This document shows, piece after piece, positions 18,433 to 29,800 of a stretch of 64,000 nucleotides of DNA. The translations under genes and the position numbers were made by a program. Each line of letters opens with the position of its first letter. The first letter of the stretch is position 1. The DNA lies in contig NZ_JACJRS010000024.1 of the NCBI RefSeq assembly GCF_014697375.1, positions 1 through 64,000 on the forward strand. The letters are read 5' to 3'. Source of the stretch: Phormidium sp. FACHB-1136. GTDB taxonomy: Bacteria; Cyanobacteriota; Cyanobacteriia; Phormidesmidales; Phormidesmidaceae. Under the pieces are notes generated by a model. The model was given only the letters and a program-made list of their open reading frames with translations. It did no database searches and was not told the DNA's origin.

Positions 18433-18632
18433 GCGGGGCGCATCATCACTTCCCATAGGGCACTGGCCTCGGCCCGATCCTGGGATTGGGCCTGGGCCTG
18501 AAGGGTAGCCAGGGCATGGGGATTTTTGTGGGCCACCCGCTGGCTGGGTGGCACCTGGGGGCGCGGCTGCGGTGAAAAAAACCAGGGGCAGAGCGGCCAG
18601 GGCAAAGCCAGAGCGCTAGTCAGAGAGGGCAT
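18429..18632 (-). CDS. Possible small hypothetical protein
   Basis: This 67-residue frame overlaps the end of the carotenoid protein gene by 4 bp in convergent orientation. The start resembles a short hydrophobic signal, and the rest has the coherent stretch NPHALATLQAQAQSQDRAEASALWEV. No ribosome site is visible and no family is recognised. It may be chance coding. Confidence 0.25.
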   Translation of the reverse strand: MPSLTSALALPWPLCPWFFSPQPRPQVPPSQRVAHKNPHALATLQAQAQSQDRAEASALWEVMMRPA

Positions 18633-18799
18633 GGAAGAGCCTACATCAGGATGCTCCTAGCCTACCCAGCGGTTGTGGCCCCGGCGGTGATAGACCGAGG
18701 CTGAGATCGTGATCCTGAGGGGGATCCAGCGGTGATCTGGCGGGACTGTGGGGGTGAGATGGATCCGGGGTGTGGATCCGGGGTGAGGGGCTGGGGAAC

Positions 18800-20083
18800 C
18801 TAGCGGCGGGTGGTGGAGAAGTTGTCAAACCAGCCCCGTTTCCAGAAAAAGTAGATTTGCAACCCCGCAATCAGGGCCATCACCCCCAGGCAGATGATAT
18901 AACCCCAAAACCAGTCCAGTTCCGGCATATTAAACGGAGAACTGGCGGGGTTGAAGTTCATGCCGTAGACCCCAGCAATGAAGGTAAGGGGAATAAAAAT
19001 GGAGGAAATCACCGTCAGCAGCTTCATCACTTCATTCATGCGGTTATTGATGGCGGATAGGTACACATCCATCAAGCTAGAGGCAATTTCTCGGTAGTTT
19101 TCGATAATATCCACCACCTGCACAATGTGGTCGTAGACATCCTGAAGGTAGAGTTTCACCTCCTGGCTGATGAGGTCTTCGCTGTCGCGGATCAGGCTAT
19201 TGATGACGCTGCGCTGGGGCCAAATGTAGCGGCGCAGTTTCATCAAGCCTCGGCGCATCCGGTGGATATTTTCAATGGTTTCGCGGCTGGGGTTATCCAC
19301 CACCTCTTCCTCCAGGGCTTCCAGTTCGTCGCCAATGGCTTCTAGGACGGGGAAAAAGCTGTCTACGATGGTGTCGAGCAGGGCGTAGGCGAGATAGTCG
19401 GATCCCTGGTTGCGGATGGAACCCACCCCTCGGCGGATGCGATCCCGCACGGGCTCGAAGGAGTCCCATTCCGGCTCTTCCTGGAAGGTAACGAGGAAAG
19501 TTCTGCCCAGCACAAAGCTCACCTGTTCGCTGGCCACCCCGGTGCCCGTTTCCTTCGACCGCACCATCTGCATGATCACGAGAATCTGGTCATCGTAAAA
19601 GTCAATCTTGGGACGGTGGGGCACGTTGACCACGTCCTCTAGCATCAGCGGATGCAGGTAAAAAGACTGACTCAACTGCTTCAGCAGCCCTTCGCTGCCT
19701 AGTCCACGGGCATCCAGCCAGCTTACGGGATGCTGCCGCGCAATGGTTCGACAATCCTCCATCCGATCAATGGGCTGGGTGAGCGCACCGTTGGGGCCAT
19801 AGGCCATCAGCATTATTTCCGTGGGCAGAGCATCTTCGGGGATGTTCAGGGTGCCGGGGAGGGTGCCGGGGGCGCTGTAGTTAAATTCCACAAGCTCGTC
19901 GAGATCATCATCTTCATCGGTCTCGTTGTCGGCAATCCGGGCCTCGGTGGCGGTTGGGGATTCCACCAAAAATTGGTTGGCGTCTAACACCAGGGCAGAC
20001 CGCCGATCCGTCGTGTGGTCTTGGGCCGTTTTAGGAACCTTAGAAAATTTGCGTTTGCGCGCCATAACCCTCTCCCAAAACAT
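18800..20083 (-). CDS. corA: CorA-family magnesium/cobalt transporter
   Basis: This 427-residue membrane protein has a long cytoplasmic N-domain and two C-terminal membrane helices. The diagnostic YGMNF pore motif follows the first helix (GMN near residue 385). The coiled helix before the pore carries the typical LRRYIWPQRSVINSL and NNRMNEVMKLLTVISSIFIPLTFIAGVYGMNF. The first 60 residues are charged and probably disordered. The protein forms a pentameric Mg2+ channel gated by cytosolic Mg2+. It is transcribed away from groEL's terminator. Confidence 0.9.
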   Translation of the reverse strand: MFWERVMARKRKFSKVPKTAQDHTTDRRSALVLDANQFLVESPTATEARIADNETDEDDDLDELVEFNYSAPGTLPGTLNIPEDALPTEIMLMAYGPNGALTQPIDRMEDCRTIARQHPVSWLDARGLGSEGLLKQLSQSFYLHPLMLEDVVNVPHRPKIDFYDDQILVIMQMVRSKETGTGVASEQVSFVLGRTFLVTFQEEPEWDSFEPVRDRIRRGVGSIRNQGSDYLAYALLDTIVDSFFPVLEAIGDELEALEEEVVDNPSRETIENIHRMRRGLMKLRRYIWPQRSVINSLIRDSEDLISQEVKLYLQDVYDHIVQVVDIIENYREIASSLMDVYLSAINNRMNEVMKLLTVISSIFIPLTFIAGVYGMNFNPASSPFNMPELDWFWGYIICLGVMALIAGLQIYFFWKRGWFDNFSTTRR

Positions 20084-20130
20084 ATGGATGCGGCCAACCC
20101 GGCCCCGTTGGACAAGGCCTAATAAAGCAT

Positions 20131-20156
20131 AAGGGCACAGCCAAAACTGTGCCCTT
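20131..20156 (-). terminator. Terminator hairpin downstream of groEL
   Basis: AAGGGCACAG and CTGTGCCCTT form a perfect 10-bp stem with a six-base loop. It lies 48 bp after the groEL stop and just upstream of corA, so it should end groEL transcription. Confidence 0.8.
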
Positions 20157-20203
20157 AGACGTTAGCGGTTATTTAGGAAAAGGTCTGGGAAAGGTATGGC
20201 AGA

Positions 20204-21904
<1,701 letters not shown>

Positions 21905-21916
21905 TCAGAGACAAAC

Positions 21917-21943
21917 TTAGCACTCTCCATAGCCGAGTGCTAA
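21917..21943. promoter_or_regulatory. CIRCE operator (HrcA-binding site)
   Basis: TTAGCACTC, nine bases, then GAGTGCTAA: a perfect match to the CIRCE consensus inverted repeat. It lies upstream of groEL. Confidence 0.97.
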
Positions 21944-22084
21944 CTTGGCTAGCGTACCGCCGCCCAGTACCCAAGGTAAGTCGCAATAACCGATCCTTAG
22001 GTGGGGCCAAGGGATCGAGGCTAGGCCGAGGTCTGATACCAATCCTAGTGGGATAACTCCGAATTCCCAGCCCAGTAAACCTTA

Positions 22085-22103
22085 GGGACGAGGTCTCCTC
22101 GCC
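22085..22103. repeat. Dispersed palindrome (GACGAGG/CCTCGCC type)
   Basis: The sequence GGGACGAGGTCTCCTCGCC is a near-perfect hairpin of the same family as the copies at about 59238-59263, 60365-60428 and 61047-61070. It abuts the permease gene fragment and appears to mark where that fragment is truncated. Confidence 0.65.
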
Positions 22104-22104
22104 T

Positions 22105-22222
22105 GCTGATACCGGGGGCCACACCAGCCAGGGTTGCAGCACCAGAATGGAGGCGTTGGTGGCGAGGGTGAGCATATTGCCCCAGGAGGAGGCGTTTTTT
22201 GGTATGCCGAGACCTACCAATC
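22105..22222 (-). pseudogene. Fragment of a DppC-type ABC permease gene
   Basis: The minus strand encodes about 34 residues (GLGIPKNASSWGNML onward to LQPWLVWPP) nearly identical to part of the intact permease at 23105-24148 (GLGIQQPDASWGNML onward to LQPWLVWPP). The copies differ at several bases, so this is an older duplicate or the relic of a paralogue. It has no start, is cut at the 3' side by a dispersed palindrome and at the 5' side by the GIY-YIG gene. It is not functional. Confidence 0.8.
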
Positions 22223-23050
22223 CTACACGTCCTGAAGCTGCTTGAAGCCTCCCAACTGAAGCAGTATTTTTGCAAAGTCTGAACGCTCGCAATTTGTGAA
22301 ACCTAAACTCAGGTAGCTTTTTTTGAATTCTGAAAAACCTGGCATGGCATTAAGAACCACGTAATCACCTTTGAAAATCCTTGAATTTCCTCCATAAACA
22401 ATGAATTCCGAAGCATAATCATCGCTTTCCTCATAGCCATAAGGAATAAAGCAACTGATTAACATATAAATTCTGTCTCGTTTGAATTCTTTCAGGCATG
22501 ACAGATTAGGATATTCTTCGTTTTCGTAATCTTCAAACAGGCCGGAGGCGATCAAAAAGATTGGTCTTGAGTCATTAATGGCCTTGGTGATCATAGACCG
22601 TTTGCTTGTATTCACGCATAATTCATCACCGTCTTCGGCATCGAAATGAGTGCAGTACCCAGCTTGCTTTGCATTATGAGTCTGGACATATACTGGGCCA
22701 TGTAAGGTCTTGATTTCAGGCTCACAGGGGACGGATGTGTTATTAATGGGTGGCTTGTAGAAATCCATCGCCTGCTTCTCAAGGTTTCTCAGAGATGGCT
22801 CGATATCTTGAAGTTTCCCTACCATATCTGGGGGCAACGTTCTAAAGCGAATCTCTACATTGTTAATCGACTCAAATTGACTCTTCCGATGGTGGCTGAT
22901 ATGCCTTGCTTTTAAATTTCTTGAGAGGCCAACATACATCACGGGTTCGTCTGCGTTGCCAACAAAGTAAATCCCAGGCAAGGACGGTAGTTCTCGCCGT
23001 TGGCTATAGGCAAGGCAGGACATCGACTTTACATGAAGATTCAATTTCAT
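22223..23050 (-). CDS. GIY-YIG domain protein
   Basis: This 275-residue protein has an N-terminal GIY-YIG nuclease-type domain. LPGIYFVGN is the GIY strand, MYVGLSRNLKARHISHHR is the YIG strand with the catalytic Arg helix, and a Glu in RNLEKQAMDFYKP fits the metal-binding position. The C-terminal half (about 110-275) matches nothing I know. It is distinctly more AT-rich than its neighbours and sits between a permease fragment and an intact permease gene, which suggests recent acquisition. It could be a homing-type or selfish endonuclease, or a stand-alone repair or defence nuclease. Confidence 0.72.
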   Translation of the reverse strand: MKLNLHVKSMSCLAYSQRRELPSLPGIYFVGNADEPVMYVGLSRNLKARHISHHRKSQFESINNVEIRFRTLPPDMVGKLQDIEPSLRNLEKQAMDFYKPPINNTSVPCEPEIKTLHGPVYVQTHNAKQAGYCTHFDAEDGDELCVNTSKRSMITKAINDSRPIFLIASGLFEDYENEEYPNLSCLKEFKRDRIYMLISCFIPYGYEESDDYASEFIVYGGNSRIFKGDYVVLNAMPGFSEFKKSYLSLGFTNCERSDFAKILLQLGGFKQLQDV

Positions 23051-23104
23051 AGATTTACCGCTAACGGGCTACCTCTTATTTTGGATAAGGCGCTTTTCAC
23101 GTCA

Positions 23105-24148
23105 CTACTGCTTCAAGGTTCTTGGATCTAAGGCATCCCGCAGACCATCGCCCAGCAGGTTAAAGGCAAGGGAGGTGACCACAATCAAAATAGCGGGAGG
23201 CCACACGAGCCAGGGTTGCAGCACCAGAATCGAGGCATTGGTGGCAAGGGTGAGCATGTTGCCCCAGGAGGCGTCGGGTTGTTGGATGCCGAGGCCGATG
23301 AAGCTCAGCACTGCTTCCGCCAGGATGAAGCCGGGGATGGCCAGGGTGGCGGCGATGATGCCGTAGGTGGCGGTTTGGGGCAAAACGTGGCGGGTGATGA
23401 TGTAGAGGGGGCGTCCGCCCATGACACGGCTGGCCTGAACAAAGTCTTGCTCTTTGATGGAGAGGACTTGGCCCCGGATGACCCGTGCCAATCCGGCCCA
23501 GCCCACCAGGGAAGTGATCAGCACAATCAGGAAGAAGCGCTGAATGCTGCTGAGGCCAGCGGGAAGGACGGCGGCAAGGGCCACCAGCAGGTAAATGCTG
23601 GGGATGGTCATCAGCACTTCTACAAAGCGCATGAGGACGGCATCGACCATGCCGCCAAAGTATCCGGCGATGCCGCCCACTAGCAGGCCCAAGGGGAAGG
23701 AAATGATGATGCCAATGAGTCCGACGGCAAGGCTAACGCGGCTGCCGTGGATGAGGCGGCTGAATTGGTCGCGGGCCTGTTCGTCGGTGCCGAGGAGGTT
23801 GAGGTAGCCGGGGCCAGTGGTGTCTAGGAGCTTGAGTTGGCCCGCGTCGTTGCGGTGCAGAATACGCAGGGCGGAGGGCTGGCTGCGGTCTACGATCAGT
23901 TCCCGATTTCCGGTTTCCAAGTCTACCGGGCCTTGGGTGGTGGGGTAGACGTGGGGAAAGAATCGCCCGGTTTCGGCGTCGCGCCAGTAGATTTGGGTGG
24001 GCGGCAGCAGGGAACCGTTAGCCTGGGTGGCGTAGGGGCTGTAGGGCGCGAAGAAGTCGGCCCCAAGGGCGACCGTGTAGAGCACGATCAGCAGCACAGC
24101 CCCCAGTTGGGCTAGGCGATTGGTTTTAAGTTTGCGCCACCAGGTCAT
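23105..24148 (-). CDS. Peptide/nickel-type ABC transporter permease (DppC/OppC family)
   Basis: This 347-residue permease has one N-terminal helix (about 15-32), a periplasmic segment of about 95 residues containing LLGTDEQARDQFSRLIHGSR, then five helices. It carries the permease signature QASRVMGGRPLYIITRHVLPQ. That arrangement is the DppC/OppC type, which with a DppB-type partner imports di- or oligopeptides or related solutes. No partner permease, ATPase or binding protein is adjacent, so the transporter is assembled from distant genes, as is common in cyanobacteria. Confidence 0.88.
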   Translation of the reverse strand: MTWWRKLKTNRLAQLGAVLLIVLYTVALGADFFAPYSPYATQANGSLLPPTQIYWRDAETGRFFPHVYPTTQGPVDLETGNRELIVDRSQPSALRILHRNDAGQLKLLDTTGPGYLNLLGTDEQARDQFSRLIHGSRVSLAVGLIGIIISFPLGLLVGGIAGYFGGMVDAVLMRFVEVLMTIPSIYLLVALAAVLPAGLSSIQRFFLIVLITSLVGWAGLARVIRGQVLSIKEQDFVQASRVMGGRPLYIITRHVLPQTATYGIIAATLAIPGFILAEAVLSFIGLGIQQPDASWGNMLTLATNASILVLQPWLVWPPAILIVVTSLAFNLLGDGLRDALDPRTLKQ

Positions 24149-24179
24149 AGCCGTTCCGAGTGAATTGTCCTGTATGAAT

Positions 24180-25034
24180 TTACGTGTGAATCACGGTTTT
24201 CTCGTTCTCCACCATAAACACATTTGAGTAAAGGTTCGCAATGATTTGCTTGCCTTCCTGGGTCAGCGAGAGGTAGCGCAGACCGTCTTGAATGTAGGGA
24301 TGCACCACGTTCCAATAGAAGCCGGGGTAGTTGGCCCGGAGGTCGGCAGGGTGTTCATAGCCCAGTTTTTGGTTTTGTCCCGTTTCTTCAAATTCGTAGA
24401 AGAGGGCACCGATTTTCTTTAGGTAGCGAGGATCGCTAAGCTGGCCGATCAAATCCGCCGCCCGCACTAGGCCAGGGAAATGCTGGGTGTCTTGGTGGTC
24501 TTCCTCCTTGGGCACCGGGAAGCGGGTGAGTTCGATGTTGCGCTTGATCACGTCGGCGTTGATCAGTTTGTTGCCGCCAAAGCGTTCTTCAATGAAGCGC
24601 TTGCCCCGGTCTACGTGGTAGGGGGTGAGGGAGGCATCGGAGGATCCCGGTTGCAGCATCACCATTTCGTCCCCTTGCCCCGTGGAATAGAGGTGGTTGC
24701 GGTCTTGGTCGTGGCGGCAAACGCCCTTCACATAGCCGATATCGTGGCAGACCAGGGAAATGATGAAGTGCATCCAATCTTCGCAGGTGACGCCGCCCTC
24801 GCGAATATGTTTGCCGCGCAGAATTTCCTGCCCCACCAGGGCCACCAAAATGGTGTGTTCGACGTTGTGGTAGAGGGCATCGCTGTTGGCGATATTTTCT
24901 AGCGCCATGCTGCCCGCCCAGGCAATGATGTCTTCGTAGGTGGGGTTTTGGCCACCATAGGTGCGGTGGTAGCCCGCCCTTAGCTTAGTGACAAAGTCGC
25001 TGATGAGGAGTTCGGTGGCGTTAAACATTCCCAA
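24180..25034 (-). CDS. HD-domain metal-dependent phosphohydrolase (Npun_R2479-type)
   Basis: This 284-residue protein has an HD-superfamily fold: metal ligands in YHNVEHTILVALVG and the HD pair in LVCHDIGYVKGVCR. The sequence corresponds to a conserved cyanobacterial family I know as Npun_R2479-like HD metalloproteins. Substrate is not known; HD proteins usually cleave phosphomonoesters or diesters of nucleotides. It lies 31 bp upstream of the DppC-type permease gene and may be co-transcribed with it. Confidence 0.75.
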   Translation of the reverse strand: MGMFNATELLISDFVTKLRAGYHRTYGGQNPTYEDIIAWAGSMALENIANSDALYHNVEHTILVALVGQEILRGKHIREGGVTCEDWMHFIISLVCHDIGYVKGVCRHDQDRNHLYSTGQGDEMVMLQPGSSDASLTPYHVDRGKRFIEERFGGNKLINADVIKRNIELTRFPVPKEEDHQDTQHFPGLVRAADLIGQLSDPRYLKKIGALFYEFEETGQNQKLGYEHPADLRANYPGFYWNVVHPYIQDGLRYLSLTQEGKQIIANLYSNVFMVENEKTVIHT

Positions 25035-25420
25035 AACCTGCCTTCGTTAGCCTGAGTGAACGGTGAAACCGGAACGAGCCGCTGCTGTGAGCCTGGAGGG
25101 TGGACGGTGACGATGGCTGGGAACTCGACTCACGGGCTTTGATGTGTAAAGGTACCAGGTTTCTTTTGTTTGTACCTACTGCTATTACACCAAATCGCCC
25201 CCACTAGGCGTGTGATTTAGGTCAGTAGCAACCCTGGGAGACGGCACTTAGCCCCAGGTGGGGGATTGGCTGATCAACCAGTTCCAATCGACCTGATGCC
25301 GAGCTAATCCGGTTTGCCCGTTCCCAAGGATGGGAATGAATCAGGCATAATGGAGACTATACATTTCGCAACGATTGGGTCGTAACGATTGGACTAAGCT
25401 GTGCCCTGAAGGATAACGCT
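25035..25420. other. Intergenic region between divergent HD and efflux genes
   Basis: About 385 bp between two divergent genes; it must hold both promoters. I see no clear operator, RNA gene or extra coding sequence. Confidence 0.5.
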
Positions 25421-26734
25421 GTGCAGAATCTCCATTCGCCTCAACCGCTAGAGTCCGCTGCCCCATCAACGACCGACGGAATGGCCTACAGCGATCTGGC
25501 TCCGTTATCAAAGGATCGTCCCTGGAAGCCCGTACTGTTGGGGTTGGGGGCTGGGATTTTGCTGACCCTGCTGGGCACGCGCATCCTAGGTGGCCAAGAT
25601 GCCGCCCCACCCGCCCAGGAACCCACCCCCGCCCCTGCCCAGGCGTCGCAAACCGTCACAGTGGCCCCGGTGGTTCCGGCCTCGGTGGCAGATACCCTGG
25701 CGGTGAACGGCACGGTGCAGGCGGTGGATCTGCTGTCCATTTCGCCCCAGGCCAGCGGATTGCAAATTCAGCAGTTGCTCGTCCGCGAAGGGGATGCGGT
25801 GGCGGCGGGGCAGGTGTTAGCGGTTTTGGACGATGCCACCCTGCAAGCAGATTTGCGGCAGGCCCAGGCTCAGCTTTCTGTCTCCCAGGCCCAAGTCACC
25901 CAGCGACAGGCTTCCCTCTCCCAGGCCCAAGCCAATTTGGCCGAAGCCCAGCAAAACCTGCAACGGTTGCGGACTCTGGCAGGGCAAGGGGCCATCAGCC
26001 AGCAAGAACTGACTCGCCAGCAAACCCAAGCCACCACCGCGCAGCAGTCCGTAGGGTTGGCTAGGGCCGAGATAGAAAGCGCCCAGGCCGGGGTGCGCTC
26101 CCAGCAGGCGGTGATTGATCGACTGCAAACCCAGCTTGGCCAAACCTCGGTGCGTTCCCCAGTGGCGGGCATTGTGGCGGAACGGCGGGCCAACGTGGGC
26201 GATGTGGCCTCCCCCGGCAACCCGATTGTGACGCTGATTCAAAACAACCAGCTCAAACTGGTGGCGGAGGTGCCCCAAACCCAGCTTAATCGGGTGGTGG
26301 TGGGTGCCCCCGTGGCGGTGTCTTCCACTGCCGACAGCCGCCTCCGCCTCCAGGGCACCGTACAGTCCATCGATCCCCTGGTCAACGCCACCAGCCGCAC
26401 CGCCCAGGTCAATATCTCCCTCCCCGGCAGCGATTTGCTGCGACCCGGCCTGTTTCTGCGCGGCGACATCAGCACCAACAGCCGCCAAGGTCTGGTCATC
26501 CCCGCCACCGCCCTGCAACCCCAGCCCGACGGTAGTTCCCTCGTATTCGTTCTGGGTGAAGGCAACCAAGTCACCGCCCGCCCTGTCGAATTGGGCAACC
26601 GCCTGCCCACCAACGGCGACCAACCCGCCCAGGTGGAAGTCGTCCAAGGGCTGCAATCCGGGGAACAGGTAGTCACCTCCGGCGTCGGTTTCTTGCAAGA
26701 TGGCGACATTGTACGCATCGCAGAACAGCCGTAG
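25421..26734 (+). CDS. RND efflux periplasmic adaptor (membrane fusion protein)
   Basis: This 437-residue adaptor has an N-terminal anchor helix (about 38-56). A lipoyl half-motif (SISPQASGLQIQQLLVREGDAVAAGQVLAVLD), a long Gln/Ala-rich coiled-coil hairpin (about 150-245), a second lipoyl half (VRSPVAGIVAERRANVGD), and beta-barrel and membrane-proximal domains follow. It links the inner-membrane RND pump encoded next to an outer-membrane channel. AAGGA stands 7 nt before the GTG start. It is followed 83 bp later by the pump gene. Confidence 0.9.
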   Translation: MQNLHSPQPLESAAPSTTDGMAYSDLAPLSKDRPWKPVLLGLGAGILLTLLGTRILGGQDAAPPAQEPTPAPAQASQTVTVAPVVPASVADTLAVNGTVQAVDLLSISPQASGLQIQQLLVREGDAVAAGQVLAVLDDATLQADLRQAQAQLSVSQAQVTQRQASLSQAQANLAEAQQNLQRLRTLAGQGAISQQELTRQQTQATTAQQSVGLARAEIESAQAGVRSQQAVIDRLQTQLGQTSVRSPVAGIVAERRANVGDVASPGNPIVTLIQNNQLKLVAEVPQTQLNRVVVGAPVAVSSTADSRLRLQGTVQSIDPLVNATSRTAQVNISLPGSDLLRPGLFLRGDISTNSRQGLVIPATALQPQPDGSSLVFVLGEGNQVTARPVELGNRLPTNGDQPAQVEVVQGLQSGEQVVTSGVGFLQDGDIVRIAEQP

Positions 26735-26764
26735 TAATGCACCAATAATATTTGATTCCCAAGA

Positions 26765-26788
26765 GGTGCATTGCTTCGCGAATGCACC
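26765..26788. repeat. REP-like palindrome in the adaptor-pump gap
   Basis: GGTGCATT and AATGCACC form an 8-bp inverted repeat around GCTTCGCG, followed by CTACG. A lone TAATGCACC lies just upstream (26735-26743). This is the GTAGGGTGCATTCGCGAAGC-type repeat widespread in cyanobacteria. Confidence 0.75.
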
Positions 26789-26817
26789 CTACGAAACCCT
26801 CTCTCCCCCATCCGCCC

Positions 26818-29800
26818 ATGAACGTCTCCGGCTGGTCCATTCGTCGCCCGATTCCCATCATCGTTGCCTTCCTGGTACTGACCCTGGCGGGGATGCTGTC
26901 CTTTGGGCGACTGGGCATTGACGAAAACCCGAATATCGAGTTTCCTGCTATCACCGTCACCGTGACCCAGGTGGGGGCGGGGCCAGAGGAACTGGAAACC
27001 CAGGTGACGCGCAAGGTTGAGGACGCTGTTGCCGGATTGGGCGACATTGATGAAATTCGTTCCACCGTGCGGGATGGGGCTTCGACGACGGTGATTTCCT
27101 TTATCCTCGGTACCGATGTGGATCGGGCCACCAACGACGTGCGGGATGCGGTAACGCGGATTCGCGGTGATATGCCGGGGAATATTCAGGAGCCCGTAAT
27201 TCGGCGACTGGAGTTTGGCGGCAGCGCCATGGTGACCTATGCCGTGAACTCCGCCCAGCGCTCGGTGGAAGAACTCAGCGACCTAGTGGATCGCACCATC
27301 AGCCAGGAAATTTTGACGGTGCCGGGAGTGGCACGGGTAGACCGGGTGGGGGGTGTTGATCCGGAAATTCGGGTGGATCTCGACCCCCAACAACTGGACG
27401 CCCTCGGCATTACCGCCACCCAGGTCAACGACCAAATCCGCGCCCTCAACATCAACTTGCCTAGCGGACGGGCCACCCTGGGCGGCCAAGAGCAGAGCTT
27501 CCGCACCCTGGGCAGTGCGGCGACGGTGGAGGAAATTCAGTCCGCCAGAATCATGCTGCCCAATGGTGCCACGGTGCCCCTCACCAGCCTGGGCCAAGTG
27601 TCGCTGGACTATGGCGAGGTGCGGCAGGCGGCGCAGCTTAGCGGCGAACCCGTGGTGGCGTTCCAGATTTACCGCAGCACAGGCAGCGTGCTGGTGTCGG
27701 TGGAGGATGGCGTGACGGCGGCGGTGGAACGGCTGCGGCAACCCCTGCCGGAGGATGTCAGCCTAGAACTGATCTTCACTCGCGCCACGGAAATCCGCGA
27801 TTCCTACCAAGCCTCCATTGATTCCCTAATCCTCGGCTGCATTTTGGCGGTGGTCGTCGTCGGCGTGTTCCTGCGAGACTGGCGGGCCACCCTCATTACC
27901 GCCACCGCCCTGCCCCTGTCGATCATTCCCACCTTCCTGGTGCTGGAGTGGTTTGGCTACACCCTCAACAGCATGACCCTGCTGGGCCTCACCCTGGCGG
28001 TGGGCAACCTGGTGGACGATGCCATCGTGGAAATCGAAAACGTGGAACGCCATATCCGCATGGGCAAACGCCCCTTCCAGGCGGCACTAGATTCCACCGC
28101 TGAGGTGGGCCTAGCGGTGGTAACGACCACGGCGACGATTGTGGCGGTGTTCCTGCCCGTGGCCTTCATGGGCGGCATTCCGGGGCAGTTCTTCCAGCCC
28201 TTTGGGGTGACGGTGGCCACAGCAACGGTGTTTTCCACCGTCGTGGCCCGCACCGTCACGCCGATGATGGCCGCTTACCTGCTGAAATCCAAACCCCAGA
28301 CCGTCTTCGGCGACGATCCCCTGGAAAGCTTCGACAGCAACGGCACCCGCCGCCGCCCCGGCCTCTATCAACGGCTGCTGCGCTGGGCCTTGCGCCACCG
28401 TGTCCTCACCCTGGCCCTAGCCCTGATTTTCTTCATCGGTAGCCTGCGCCTGGTGCCCTACATTCCCACCAACCTGTTCGATGCCAGCGACTCCGGCCTC
28501 TCCACCATCACCGTGGAACTGCCCCCCGGTGCCACCCTAGCCGACACCCAGCGTGCCACGGCCCAAGTTACCAATGGACTGCTGGAGAACCCCGCTGTCT
28601 CTGCCGTGCTAGCCACCGAGGGCGGTGAAAATGGCGTTAACCAAGCCACCCTCTACGTGCGTTTGCTGCCCAAAAACGAGCGCGATGTCTCCCAACGCCA
28701 GTTTGAACAGGACATCCGCCCTCTGTTTGAACAAGTCCCCGGTGCCCGCGTCACCTTCCAAAGCCAGGGGGCCGGGGGCGAAAGCAAAGACCTGACGGTG
28801 GTGCTGAAAAGCGACGACCCCATCGCCCTGCGGGAAACCTCCGACGCCCTCACCCGCGAAATGCGCGCCCTCCCCGGCTTTGTGGATGTCAGTTCCAGCG
28901 CCAGCTTGGTGCGGCCTGAGGTGCAGATTATCCCCGACCGGGAACGCGCCGCCGACTTGGGTGTCACCGTCCAAGCCATCGCCGGAACCGCCTCCCTGGC
29001 CACCCTCGGCGACACCGACGCCAACCTGGCCGACTTCAACCTGGGCGACCGCCAAATCCCCATCCGCGTCCAAATCGCCCCGGAATTCCGCGACGACCCC
29101 ATCCTGCTACAAACCCTGCGCGTCCCCAGCCAAACCGGAGCCTTGGTACCGCTCTCCGCCGTCGCCGAAGTGCGCTTTGGCAGCGGCCCCGCCCAGATCG
29201 ACCGCTTTGATCGATCCCGCCAAGTCACCATCGGCGGCAACCTGCAAGGGCTCACCCTCGGCCAAGGGCTGGCCCTCGTGGACGAACTGCCCACCCTACA
29301 AGCCCTGCCTCCCACCGTCACCCAGCAACCCGCTGGCGACGCCGAAATCATGCGCGACATCTTCACCCGCTTTGGCCTAGCCCTGGCCACCGCCGTGCTG
29401 ATGATCTTCGCCGTGCTGGTGCTGCTCTACAACAGCTTCATCTACCCCGTAGCGGTGATGGCCTCCCTGCCCCTCTCCGTCGGCGGCGCACTGCTGGGCC
29501 TGCTGATTTTCCAAAAACCCCTCGGCCTCTTCGCCCTGATCGGCATCGTACTGCTGATGGGCCTGGTGACCAAAAACGCCATCCTGCTGGTGGACTACGC
29601 CCTGATGGCCAAGGAACGCGGTAAACCTCGCCGCGATGCCGTCGTGGAAGCGGGCGTCACCCGTTTTCGCCCCATCCTGATGACCTCCATCTCCACCATG
29701 GCCGGGATGGTACCCATCGCCCTAGAACTCGGTGCAGGCGGCGAAACCCGCAGCCCCATGGCCATCGCCGTCATCGGCGGCTTCACCACCTCCACCCTGC

